A stretch of DNA of 64,000 nucleotides, from assembly GCA_020205615.1 (NCBI GenBank), contig CM035170.1:12562980-12626979 (forward strand). Reading direction: 5' to 3'. This DNA comes from Panax quinquefolius. Its lineage: Eukaryota; Streptophyta; Magnoliopsida; Apiales; Araliaceae. A program made the position numbers and the translations under genes. This document shows, in pieces, positions 35,140 through 45,739 of the stretch (its first letter is position 1; each line of letters begins with the position of its first letter). The notes under the pieces are model-generated. The model was not told where the DNA came from, did not search any database, and saw only the letters and a program-made list of their open reading frames with translations.

Positions 35140-36179
35140 TGGACTTATGTGTCCCTCTTCTCCGCATCTGTAGCATCTAACCGCGGTCTTTCTCCTCCCT
35201 AAAATTCGTTTCTTTGGTGTTGGTGTCGGCGTCTTCCGTCATTGTTGAATCTTCTCTTTTTGAAATTTCCACTTGACTTATTTCTTCTATTATCTTGACC
35301 ATGATTACCACCGGTGGTTACCATTTCGGCATGATAATTTCCTCCACGATGGTTATCATTGTTCAGATGGACCGCATGCCATTCATGCGATTATCATCGA
35401 GTTGTTGGTCATTATTCTTCATTGAGCCAGACTCATTATCGCTACTCAAATAATTGAGCCCTATTTACAACATCCTAATATAAACAAAGTTTGTGAGAAA
35501 TGAGGTATTGACGTATTTTGGGTTTCAAACCTCGCAGAAAACATTCGCGTCATTCTCTCCTCATTATCAACCAAATGGGATGCAATCGAGACAACTCGGC
35601 AAACTTAGCTTCGTCTTTGCGACACGTTCATATTGTTTTGTTCTAGCTTGATGAACTCTACCTCCTTCATGTGATGACGAATACTTTTGGGAAAGTACTT
35701 GTCGTTGAACAATTCTTGGAACTTCTCCCAAGACATCTTTATCACGATAAGTGAGAGTACGCTTTATGGATTCCCACCAATAATCACCTCCTCGCAAATA
35801 ACATGAAAGTGATGAAAGGAACCTTTTGCTCCCCTAAGCATCCCAAGACATCAAATATCTTAGTTATCTGCTTTATCCACGTCTCTGCCGTAAGTGGTTC
35901 TGGCTTTCCCAAAAACTCTGGCGATCCTAACTCCTTGAAGTGCTTAGCGGTGACCATCCGTGAGTTGCCTGTGTTTCCACCTGCATTTTGAACAGTAGTC
36001 TTTCTCGTTTGGTTTTGCATGAATTCTAGAAAATTCCTAAACATACCATCTTTCATCATCTGCTCAGTGATGTTGTTCACAGGAGGAACATTGTCAGCCT
36101 GGTGCACGTTCTCCTCATTGGTGAGCAAAGGTGTCTCCACGGTCTCATTTACTCCACTGTTAACATTCTCAATCGACAT
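35140..36179 (-). pseudogene. Family C unit 3 gag, broken
   Basis: It opens MSIENVNSGVNETVETPL and stays open for 131 codons through TAETWIKQITKIFDVLGCLG, without the stops seen in units 1 and 2. It then shifts frame near 35784 (an inserted base in the MLRGEADYW region). Capsid and knuckle pieces continue in other frames to about 35150. Confidence 0.88.
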
Positions 36180-36366
36180 TCTTAAATAATGCCATAAAAT
36201 AAAGGTTAATTTAACAAATTAACAAATCACATAATACCCCTATATTATGACCGACCAACAAATAAGCTTAGGTAGGACACACTATCGAAGGATTACTCGT
36301 CTCTCCCCTCCTAGTTCTATTCCCCGATCTCCGCCAGAGATCATATCCCTAAGCTCTGATTCCAAC

Positions 36367-38170
36367 TGTGACACCCCCAAAATAGGTCCAATCCACCCAA
36401 CATATTCTAAGTCGCCAAATACATGGTACAGAAACAACTACAACTTCATTAATACAATTGTCGTGCAAAATACGACAACACATAAACTCTGAGTTTAAAT
36501 ACAAATATTGTCTTCTAGATAATATCCACACTCAAATAAGTCCTCGTTACAATTATTGTTACACTATTTTACAAAATAGTGAGGACTACTAAAACAACTG
36601 TCTTGAACCATTACTCCATACCCCGACTAGTTCCCGCTATATTCTCGTCTCTGAGAAGAAAAATGGAACAAAAAGAAAAAAGGGTGAGCTCAACTAGCCC
36701 AGTAAAGAATATTATGACTAAGATAATGTACAACAAATTATCCTTAGTCTTCAACAGGAAAAAAATCGATAGAATACAATAGACAACAAGTTTTAGATCA
36801 ACAACTACAGCAGAAACAACAATTCATTAGAAGAGTTAAGTAGAGAATGAAATCTACTATCATCTATGAATTTAAAAGTCCATCATCGATACATCATAAA
36901 TCAAATAGTCATCTTTTCACTACAGGCCAAAGATATTCATCTGTTGGTCATGTTCATCTCAACACCTGTTCATCTTTGCACTACAGGCCAAAGATATTCA
37001 TCAGTTGGTCATGTTCATCTAAACACCTTTTTATCTTTGCACTACGGGCCAAAGATATTCATCAGAAAATCATTCATCTTTGCACTACAGGCCAAAGATA
37101 TTTAGTAATATCATCATTTAGGACTGAGGATAATGAAAAATATTTTAAAGGAAACGAATCCAGTGAAATAAAAGAACAAATATTAAGGATTCGTACTTTA
37201 CACAATCCAAGTTCAAAAATATTTCATAAATAATCAGAGTGGAGTAAAATTCAAGAATGATCAAAACATAGATACAATCAAAGCTAGTATCCATAATAGA
37301 TATTTTGGACGAAAAATGAAAATTTAATTTTTTTGTGAATAGTGTCGTATTCGTGAATAGTGTAATGGTATATCGTGAATAGTGGTCGTTATCGTGAATA
37401 GTAACTCAAACACAAAAAGATAGAAATTTCACAAAAAAATCATCATGCTTCTTGAATAATACTCGTGAATAGTAACTCGTGAATAGTAACTCATGAATAG
37501 TAACTCGTGAATAGTAACTCATGAATAGTAACCCCGACATGAAAAAGTTCCAAATTTGATAAAAAGTTCCAACTAATATTTCGGCATAAAAGAAATAATA
37601 TCATTTGAGAAGAAAATAACATCCCTTACCTTGTAAAAACAGTACTTCTGACTGGAATACTGGATATAGTGTTGAAAGAACTTGCACCGTATAGCAATAC
37701 TTAAAGTACTAAAATACTCACAAAATACGTTCGATATTATAGAGAGAGAAAAAAAAAACTTTAGTTTCTCGTGTGATTTTCAATTCTAACCTAAGCACCC
37801 TATTTATAGGAAATTGCTTAGAACACCAAAGCAGAAAATTTAATATAATAATAATATTATATATATATATATATATATTCCTACGCCAACCATTGAATGC
37901 TGGAATCCCACATGTTTAACAACAAAATGAGCCCACCAAAAACATTTTTGTTGATATATATAATTAAAACTTCCAAAAATCAATTCTTTCGAAACTTCAG
38001 AACTTCAATAATTCATAATAAATAGCCCTTTTATCAGAAAATTCAAATCTAGCGAATTTTTATAGGAAATTCAATTCTCTATAACTTTGCAGAAGAAAGT
38101 TTTTCCAAATTCCAAACAGAAATTGACCGAAATCCACATACAGACGATTTTACAGCCTATAATCAAATTT
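36367..38170 (-). repeat. Family C LTR 4, cut at 38170
   Basis: The plus strand starts TGTGACACCCCC and holds the AAGATGAA array (36910-37100), the TATTCACGA array (37335-37530) and a TATA box at 37801. It breaks off at CAAATTTC|ATCTACC, where plus-strand A LTR begins. About 1 kb of the LTR is missing. Confidence 0.9.
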
Positions 38171-38983
38171 CATCTACCATATGTTCTAAATCTCTGATTT
38201 ATTACTGATGAAGGCTATTGATAATTTAATTATCTTTAGTCATGATATTCTTTACTGAGTTAGTTGTGCTCACCCTTTTGCTTCACAATTCCTTTCAGGT
38301 AATAAGAATATAGCTGGGTCGAGCCGGGGTAACAGGGGAATAGAACGGTGGTCATCATTTAGTAGTTATATTTGGTGAATCAACTAGGGTGAGGCTAACC
38401 CAACGTTGGAATGGTGTTTTTCCACTATCATACAAGATGTCTAATGACATACAACCTCGTGTCATCATAAGATGTGGTTGTGCTCATCCACTCTTTCGAG
38501 TATATTTACTTAGCACTACTATATAATCTTGGTGTTTGTTTGAAGTATAATTCACGATTAGAGACAGTGGAGATAATGATATGTCAAGAGAAGACTCACC
38601 ATTGGAAAGAATATGATATTAATCTTCTTGTTTTTCTTTGGGGTCTATTTGGTTAACCAAGGATAATTTTGTGCACATATGATATCTATCATAACCTAAA
38701 CACATGGCCTCCCATGTACGAAGGTTTCCTTGAGTACTTCCCAAAGATTCTTATTTCTAAAACAGTTTTTGACTATACCTTTATGTAAGGTATCATTGTG
38801 ACGTGCTATCCAAGGTTGGGATGAGAGTCATAGTTGGTATATATTTGTATCCAAACTCACAGCATATGTGTTGTTGCATTTTGCACGACAATTGTTGTAA
38901 TAAAATTGTAGTTGTTTTTTGTACCATGTATTTGGCGACTCAGAATAGGTTGGATGGAATGGACCTATTTTGGGGTTGTCACA
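38171..38983 (+). repeat. Family A LTR 3' end, 813 bp
   Basis: It corresponds to about 15465-16322 of the complete A LTR and ends GGGGTTGTCACA. The frame matching the 132-codon LTR open frame is broken by stops here. With the fragment at 20434 it means A LTR ends lie on both sides of the C array. Confidence 0.87.
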
Positions 38984-38989
38984 TACTTA

Positions 38990-39013
38990 CTAGATACAAA
39001 CCCGCACGTTGCG
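38990..39013 (-). mobile_element. Helitron-like 3' terminus
   Basis: On the minus strand the sequence reads CCGCAACGTGCGG, then GTTTGTAT, then CTAG followed by T. A GC-rich hairpin about 10 bp before a CTRR end is the usual Helitron 3' signature, and insertion between A and T fits (plus strand TTA|CTAG). No Rep/helicase coding sequence and no convincing 5' TC end were found, so it would be a non-autonomous or broken copy. Confidence 0.45.
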
Positions 39014-40038
39014 GCGAGATTATTTAAATTTTTAAAAATAAATGTGCGTGTACAATTAATAAATTAAAATATAATAAGAAAATAATATATTATTGTGCGA
39101 TTATCAAATTTTACCCAAAAAAATAAATGAATATACATTATAAGGAGTAATGGTGAGTTTACCGATTTGTGTATTATACTCTAAGTATATTACTATTGCT
39201 TTTAAGCCAGTGACAAATTAAGTGACCTCAACTTGTGGACAAATTATTTTTTCCACTCTTCCATTTTTCTATTTTTTTCCAGTTTTTCTTGACCAAAGTG
39301 TAACCAACTGATTTATTTTCCCTGTCTTTTACTACTTTTGTATTTTGTTTACTGCAAAGAAAAGGTTGCCTCAACTTTAACTTTTTACAATCCATAACAA
39401 AAAGAGAAGAAAATGGTATGCAAATGTTTAAAAAATCTCTTAAAAATACAATTTTTTGTATGTATTTCAGAAAAAATTAAAAAACGAATAGGTTTTAATT
39501 TTATCTACTCTCATTTTGAACATGTTTGAAAATAAAATCAAAGATGGTGGTGTATTCATGTCTCTGTTGAAGACCAATATACATCACTTAACACTGTGTC
39601 AAATTGTAGTTATCTCAGCATAATTCCCTCAGGTACATAAGCTTTAAAGCAAACCTACTGGGAAGAAGGCTCACCAAACCTCCCAAAATCTGCCAAAGCA
39701 CCATTCAGAATGACACTCAACTCAAAAGTTATAAATATATAAATAACTTAATTACCGACATAAACTTAAAAGATTACCAAGAGAGATCAAGCAAAATATA
39801 TCATTGATGCAGAGAGAAGAAGGAAAAAATTTGATATAATGATTCACATATTTCAAATCCTAGTGCTAGTAGGTAGCAACATTCTATAATCAATTAATAA
39901 AAGGGAAAACATATATTTTTGTTCTGTGAAGTAAACAATCATGCTTACTACAAAATTTTTATCGCAAATGTGTGAGGAAGCTTGAATCAAGCTAAAACCT
40001 ACACTCTCATGACCCTCTCTCATAATTAATTCGGCCCG

Positions 40039-40365
40039 GAGATAATGCTATCGTGAAGGACATTATTGTTAATAATGATTGGTCTTTACCGCTTTCTGAG
40101 ACACTTTGTTATTGCTCATTTTATAAATCATTTTGACTACTTTAGGCCTTTTAATATTCAGGCTCATGACAGACTCTTGTGGGACAACAATCATTATCTT
40201 GTTCTTAAGGTCTCTCATATTTGGAACTCTATTAGACAAAGGTAGACCAAAGTGATATGGCACAAACTCCATGTTCCACGTTTCTCATTCATAGCATCGC
40301 TGACTTTCCATAAAAAAATTCACACAGCAGATGTCAGATGCTCAAAATTGGATGAGGTAAAGTAT
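40039..40365 (+). pseudogene. LINE (L1-type) ORF2 C-terminal fragment
   Basis: This is a relic of a plant non-LTR retrotransposon near the zf-RVT domain. Readable pieces are AIVKDIIVNNDWSLP (40048), then after a frameshift HDRLLWDNNHYLVLK and VSHIWNSIRQR, a stop, and TKVIWHKLHVPRFSFIAS with LTFHKKIHTAD. The order IxWHKL-PRFSFIxxL-TxD is typical of that domain. No RT catalytic core or poly-A tail is visible. It may lie inside the Helitron-like sequence. Confidence 0.72.
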
Positions 40366-41235
40366 ATTTTTGCTGATGAAAGAGAGGAAGAAGGGAGTTT
40401 TCATCCTAACCGGAGAGAGGATGAAGGAAGTTTTCCAGCCCATCATCATCGTCGCACCATCTGGGTTAAAAGAACAAAAAGAAGAGAAAAAAAAGAGAAA
40501 CAAAAAAGAAATATGAGAAAATCCCTAAGAAGGCCCAAGGAAATTAGTGACTCATTTTTATTTCTTTTAAGAAAAGCCAAGCAGGAAATTGTTGTAGCCA
40601 ATTTGATGGACGTTTGATTAATTTGACAAAATAGGTTAACAATTCAGTTTCTTATTTGCAATTTTTTTAAGTTCAATGACCTGTTGCACAAAATGTGCCA
40701 ACTTTAGTGGGATTAAGTATATTTTTACAGCTCTAAAAGCAACACAACTCTAAATAAGCTAGCCGAACACACCCACCGTGGGTATATCTAACAAATAAAA
40801 TTTATATTAGTTGATAATTATTTTTCTAGTTATATATTTACTAAAATGAAAAGATAGTGATATCGAGTTAAGAAGGTCGTCCACCTAATTGGATGAAAAT
40901 GACCAATTTTCAATTTAGACAATAAAAAAAGCACTTTGCACTTTCAAAGTATTTCTAACTATTTTCGGAGGAGGCTTTTGCGCTCTTTATCCAAGGAAAT
41001 ATATTTCCATCAATATTGGTGTTAGAATCAGAATCATTTCATCCGCAGTATTTGAAATCATTATGCCTTCTCCCTTAAAATATATTAGCAACATTAGCAT
41101 TTAATCTTATTGTTAAGCTCCAATCAAAATATCTGCAACCAAAGTAGATGTTGTCTTTCTTATTCTTGAAAAGGTTTATAACAAAGAAGGGATGGAGGGA
41201 AATATATGAAATTCTGAGCTAAAAGGAGAAGCAAT

Positions 41236-41525
41236 TGTGACACCCCCAAATCCGGGTACTTCGATTCCACGGGATCTGGTGTTCACTGTACAAATATCAT
41301 CTATCTATCTACCCATAATAAATGCAAACCATGCAATAGATAGAATAAAAATCTTCCCCTTAAGGGTTACAACATCCAAATAATAATAATACAATCCCAA
41401 AGTTAAACTAACCTTAAACATCCGTAAGTAATCATAAACAAATAAGTCTTAAATAACATCATTAACTCAAGTCTTAAACATAAATACATCATCTAATAAA
41501 AATAACAAGTCTTCATCACTTGCTA
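41236..41525 (-). repeat. Family E left LTR, first part
   Basis: The plus strand begins TGTGACACCCCCAAATCC and is broken off at TCATCACTTGCTA by element D. The uninterrupted order is seen at 58795-58830. Confidence 0.9.
41521..41525 (+). other. TSD (left) of element D: TGCTA
   Basis: This TGCTA is repeated at 50093-50097. The empty site CACTTGCTAACTTTGCCC at 58799-58816 has it once. Confidence 0.92.
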
Positions 41526-44302
41526 TGTAAGACCCCAAATTATTAATAAATGAAATTTATTTTCCTCTATTTATTATTTTGAAATAGTAAGGGTTGATTT
41601 GATTAATGTGGATAGTTATGGGTAAAATACGCAAATATTTCGAATAAGCAAGTGGTTACAAAATATTCATTATTGTCGGGGAATATTCGTACGACGGCGC
41701 AGTCTTTTGTGGGCCCCATAACGGAAAGCGATTGGATGAAGAAAACGACAAATATAAGTTGTTTATAAATAACGCAGTAATCTCATTTGGAATACCCGAA
41801 AGGTTAAAACACACTAATACGCGTTGTTGAACAAGAATATTACACGGTATTGCACCAATTATTGATTCTTACGTAAGAAGGCACTACTCAATAATTGTTA
41901 CAAATAATTACTGCTCAAAGATTTTTTATTTATTGATTCAATAATTCTTTGCATTGATATTTTATATTACCGTTGTTTCAATAAATAGTCATTACACGAT
42001 ATTTTTCCATTATCTGACAATAATTCATATTATCTCTAATAATATTATTAGATAACATTATTGGCAATGTCTAGAAAGTTCTGTCTAAGGAGAGGTTTGG
42101 TCACCTAATCAAGGCGCCGAGAAGGAGAGATCCTTATTGAAAGCCCCTCTTTCTCGGGCATACGCCTCGTTGCAAGATCTTGTGATTCTGTAATATTATT
42201 TGTGAATAATTAATTATTGATTTATATGATGAGGAAAATATTTATTTTATGTGGATATAGATGGAGAAATTTTTAAAATGACAATTGTTGAAAATTAATA
42301 TTTTATCTTTTACGATAAAATAATTTATTTAAATATATTATTTTAATAATATATTAACGGTGATATTTTTATAATGAATGTGGGATATATTAGTATATGA
42401 GGAGGAAGAGTATTTTTGTGGCATTAAATGTTTAACACATATTTTGTGTGTAGGTGGACACAATTATCGAATCAAATTTGATTATAGCCTTTAAAATCGT
42501 CTGCTTATGGATTTCTTGGCCAATTTCATTTGGAATTTAGAAAACTTTCTTCTCGCAGTTGTAGAGAATTGAATTTCCTATAAAAAAAAAAGTGAGATTC
42601 AAATTTTCTGATAAAAGAGCTATTTATTATGAATTATTGAAGTTTCGAAGCTCCGAAATAATTGATTTTTGGAAGTTTAAAATAATTTAAATAAGAAAAA
42701 CGTTTTTGTGTTTGGTGGACATCTTTAACACATGCTAAGTTGCTGAATTCAGATGATTCTAAGTGGGCGTAGACAAATTAATATATATATTATTATTATA
42801 TTAAATTTTCTACTTTGGTGTTCTAAGCGATTTTCCTATAAATAGGTGCTTAGGTTAGAATTGAAAATCACACCGTAAATCTGAAGTTTTCTCTCTATAT
42901 TATCGAGCGTATTCTTGTTAGTATTTTGAGTATACTTTGAGTATTGTTATACTATGCAAGTTCAAGTTATAGCTTATATCCTGTTTCAACTAAGTATTGT
43001 CTTTCGAGGTAAGAGTCATTATTTTATTCGAAAATGATATTATTTCTTCAATATCATTATGTTTAAATATTGGTTGGAAATTTTTATCAAATTTGAAATT
43101 TTTTCATGTCGGGTTACTATTCATGAGTTACTATTCACGAGTTACTATTCACGCTTAGTCACTATTCACGAAGTTACTATTCACGAGTTACTATTCACGA
43201 TCTACTATTCACGGCGTGAAGATGTTTTTGTGAAATTTCTATCTTTTGGTGTCTGAGTTACTATTCACGATACTGACTATTCACGTATACTGCACTATTC
43301 ACGAATCACGACACTTATTTACCTGAAAAAATGAAATTTCTTCTTTTTGTCCAAAATATCTACTATAGATACTAGCTTTGATTGTATCCATGTTTTGATC
43401 ATTCTTGAATTTTACTCCACTCGATTACTTATGAAGTATTTTTGAACTTGGATTGTTTAAAATATGAATCCTTAATAATTGTTCTTTTGTTTCAATTGGA
43501 TTCGCTTTCTTTAAAATATTTTTCATCATCCTCACCCTAAATGATGATATTCTCAATATCTTTGGCCCCAGTAGTGCAAAGATGAATGATTTCTTGATGA
43601 ATATCTTTGGCCTGTAGTGCAAAGATGAACAGGTGTTGAGATGAACATGACCGACTGATTAATATCTTTGGCCGTAGTGCAAAGATGAACAGGTGTTTAG
43701 ATGAACATGACCAATCGAGGAATATCTTTGGCACAGAGTGCAAAGATGAATATTTGATTCGATATATATTGATTGATGTTACAGGATAAAATATCGACGA
43801 TGGACTTTTAAATTCATATATAAGAAGATAGTACTTTGCATTCTCTCTACTTACTCTTCTAATGAATTATTATTTCATTGCGAAGATTGATTTAAAACTG
43901 GTTGTCTATTGTATTCTATTAGATTTTTCCCTGTTGGAGACTAACGATAATTTGTTGTATATTATCTTAGTCATAATATTCTTTACCGGGCTAGTTGAGC
44001 TCACCCTTTTCCTTGTTGTTCCATTTTTCTTCTCAGGAGGCGAGAATGTAGCGAGTACTAGTCGGGGTATGGAATGAAGGTTCTAGAGAGAGTTGTTTAG
44101 TAGTCCTCACCATTTTTGTAAAATAATGTATCAATAATTATGATGGAGATTTATTTGCGTGTGGATATTGTCTAGATGGCAATATCTGTATTTAAACTCA
44201 CGCTTTATATGTTGTAATAATAAAGTTGTAGTTATTTCGTACCATGTAATTGGCGACTTTCGTAATGGGTTGGATGGAATGAACCTATTTTGGGAGCGTC
44301 AC
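41526..44302 (+). repeat. Element D 5' LTR
   Basis: It starts TGTAAGACCCCAAATT and ends GGGAGCGTCAC(G), with the last base altered. It has a TATTCACGA array (43110-43310) and an AAGATGAA array (43555-43755). The primer site after it is damaged (TTCAATATCGAGCTTAGG). Confidence 0.9.
42837..42844 (+). promoter_or_regulatory. TATA box, element D 5' LTR
   Basis: TATAAATA lies in TTTTCC-TATAAATA-GGTGCTTAGG, followed by GAATTGAAAATCACACCG. It matches the promoter block of the other A/C LTRs. The 3' LTR has it at 48682-48689. Confidence 0.62.
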
Positions 44303-44486
44303 GCTTCAATATCGAGCTTAGGATATGATCTCCAGCGAGATCGGGGAATAGAACTAGGAGGGAGAGCGAGTAAATCCTTCGCTAGTGTGTCCTACCTAAG
44401 CTTATTTGTTAGTTGGTTAGTATATAGGGATATTATGTGATATATTGATTTCCTTAATTAACCCTTGTTTTATGACAAGATTTGAG

Positions 44487-45600
44487 AATGTCGAATCGAG
44501 AATATTAACGATTGGAGTAAATGAGACCGTGGAGATGCTCTGCTTTATCAACGAGGAGAACGTGCAACAGTGGCAATGTACCTCCCGTGAACAACACCAA
44601 CGAAAGCGTGATGATGAACGAGGGATGTTTAGAAGCTTTTTGCGGTTCATGCAAAATCGATTTAGGAGACTCGTGTTCAAAATATAGGAGGAAATGATAG
44701 CAATTCACGGGTTGTCACAACCAAGCAAGCTTCAAAGAGTTGGGACCACCGAATTTAAGGAAAGCCGGATCCGATCATGGTGGAAACATGGGTTAAGCAA
44801 ATTACCAAGATATTTGATGTCTTGGGATGCACGGAGGAACAAAGGTTCCATTCGCCACCTTTATGTTCCGTGGCGAAGGCAGACATCGGGTGAGAATCGT
44901 GAAGCGTGCATCCATCCAACCCTTTCAAAGATGTCGTGGGAGACATTTCAGAAGCAGTTCAATGACAAATACTTCCCTGAAAGTATTCGTCATATGAAGG
45001 AAGTGGAGTTTATTAGGCCGAGCGAGAATAACATGGCGGTGTCCTAAAATGCGAGGCGAAGTTCATGAGTTATCCGAGTTTACACCTCATTTGGTGGAGA
45101 ATGAGGAACGATTATGACGCGGATGTTTTACGAGAGGTTTGAAACCTAGCATACGCCAAGATCTCATTTCTCATAAATTTTACTCTATTCGAGATGTTGT
45201 CAATGAGGCTCATTGTTAGAGCGAGATAACGAGTACGTTCAACCGAGGACCATAACCAGGGATCATATCAAGATAGCAGATCATCGTAATAATGATAACC
45301 AAATAAGAAAGAAGAATACGGACAAAGGCGGTAAACTACTCGGTGGTAATCGTGGCCATGAAAATAGAAGAAGCGAGTCGGGAGGAGATTTTAAAAGAGG
45401 AGATTCAACAACGACCATGTGAAGACGTCAACGCCAAATAGTGGCCGGTTCCAAGGAGGAGAAAGACCACCGGTCAGTATGTTACAAATGCGGGAAGAGG
45501 GATATATCACCCCAAACCCAGCAACAGCTTTAAGGTATGCTATAATTATGGAAATGAAGGACATATCGCTCGAGATTATGCGATATCGAAACCCAGATCC
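44487..45600 (+). pseudogene. Element D gag, heavily broken
   Basis: It starts MSN where the array copies have MST, and shifts frame within a few codons. Later pieces are recognisable: MSWETFQKQFNDKYFPES (44930-44985), VSQYEA-like, the Asn/Arg-rich tail and VCYKCGKR (about 45479) from the first knuckle. It is more diverged from the array units than they are from each other. Confidence 0.85.
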
Positions 45601-45739
45601 AAATGGGAATGGTGACTCAAAAGATCGTCCCGTAAAAGTCAAAGTCAACGATTCTCGGAAGAGCGTTTGTCTGGACGGTCAAAATGCGAGAAACCGAACG
45701 AAGTTAGCACGCAAGTTAGTTAATTATAAATTTTTGCGA

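Larger units (their letters stand above)
20660..38170 (-). mobile_element. Family C tandem array: 4 LTRs, 3 internal regions
   Basis: Four direct minus-strand LTRs (the outer two incomplete) alternate with three ~3.0-kb internal regions. The left edges of LTRs 2, 3 and 4 are at 24661, 30502 and 36367, so the period is 5841 and 5865 bp. No TSD or flanking DNA separates the units, so they share LTRs. All three internal regions have the same deleted pol and the same loss of the chromodomain's second half, a loss not seen in element D. That points to multiplication of one unit in place and against three separate insertions. Confidence 0.92.
38984..41235. other. Stretch outside LTR elements, no intact gene
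   Basis: This 2.25-kb stretch matches no other part of the window. It has a Helitron-like terminus at its left edge, a LINE relic at 40039-40365, a purine-rich stretch at 40370-40540 that keeps a 121-codon frame open (40252-40617), and a second weak Helitron-like 3' end near 40765. The rest (39200-40000 and 40800-41235) is AT-rich with nothing recognised. It ends at the family-E LTR. Confidence 0.7.

Noticed and set aside
40252..40617. 121-codon frame as a host gene
   Set aside because: Its first part is the LINE zf-RVT relic and the rest is low-complexity Lys/Arg/Glu from purine-rich DNA. No promoter or partner exon seen.
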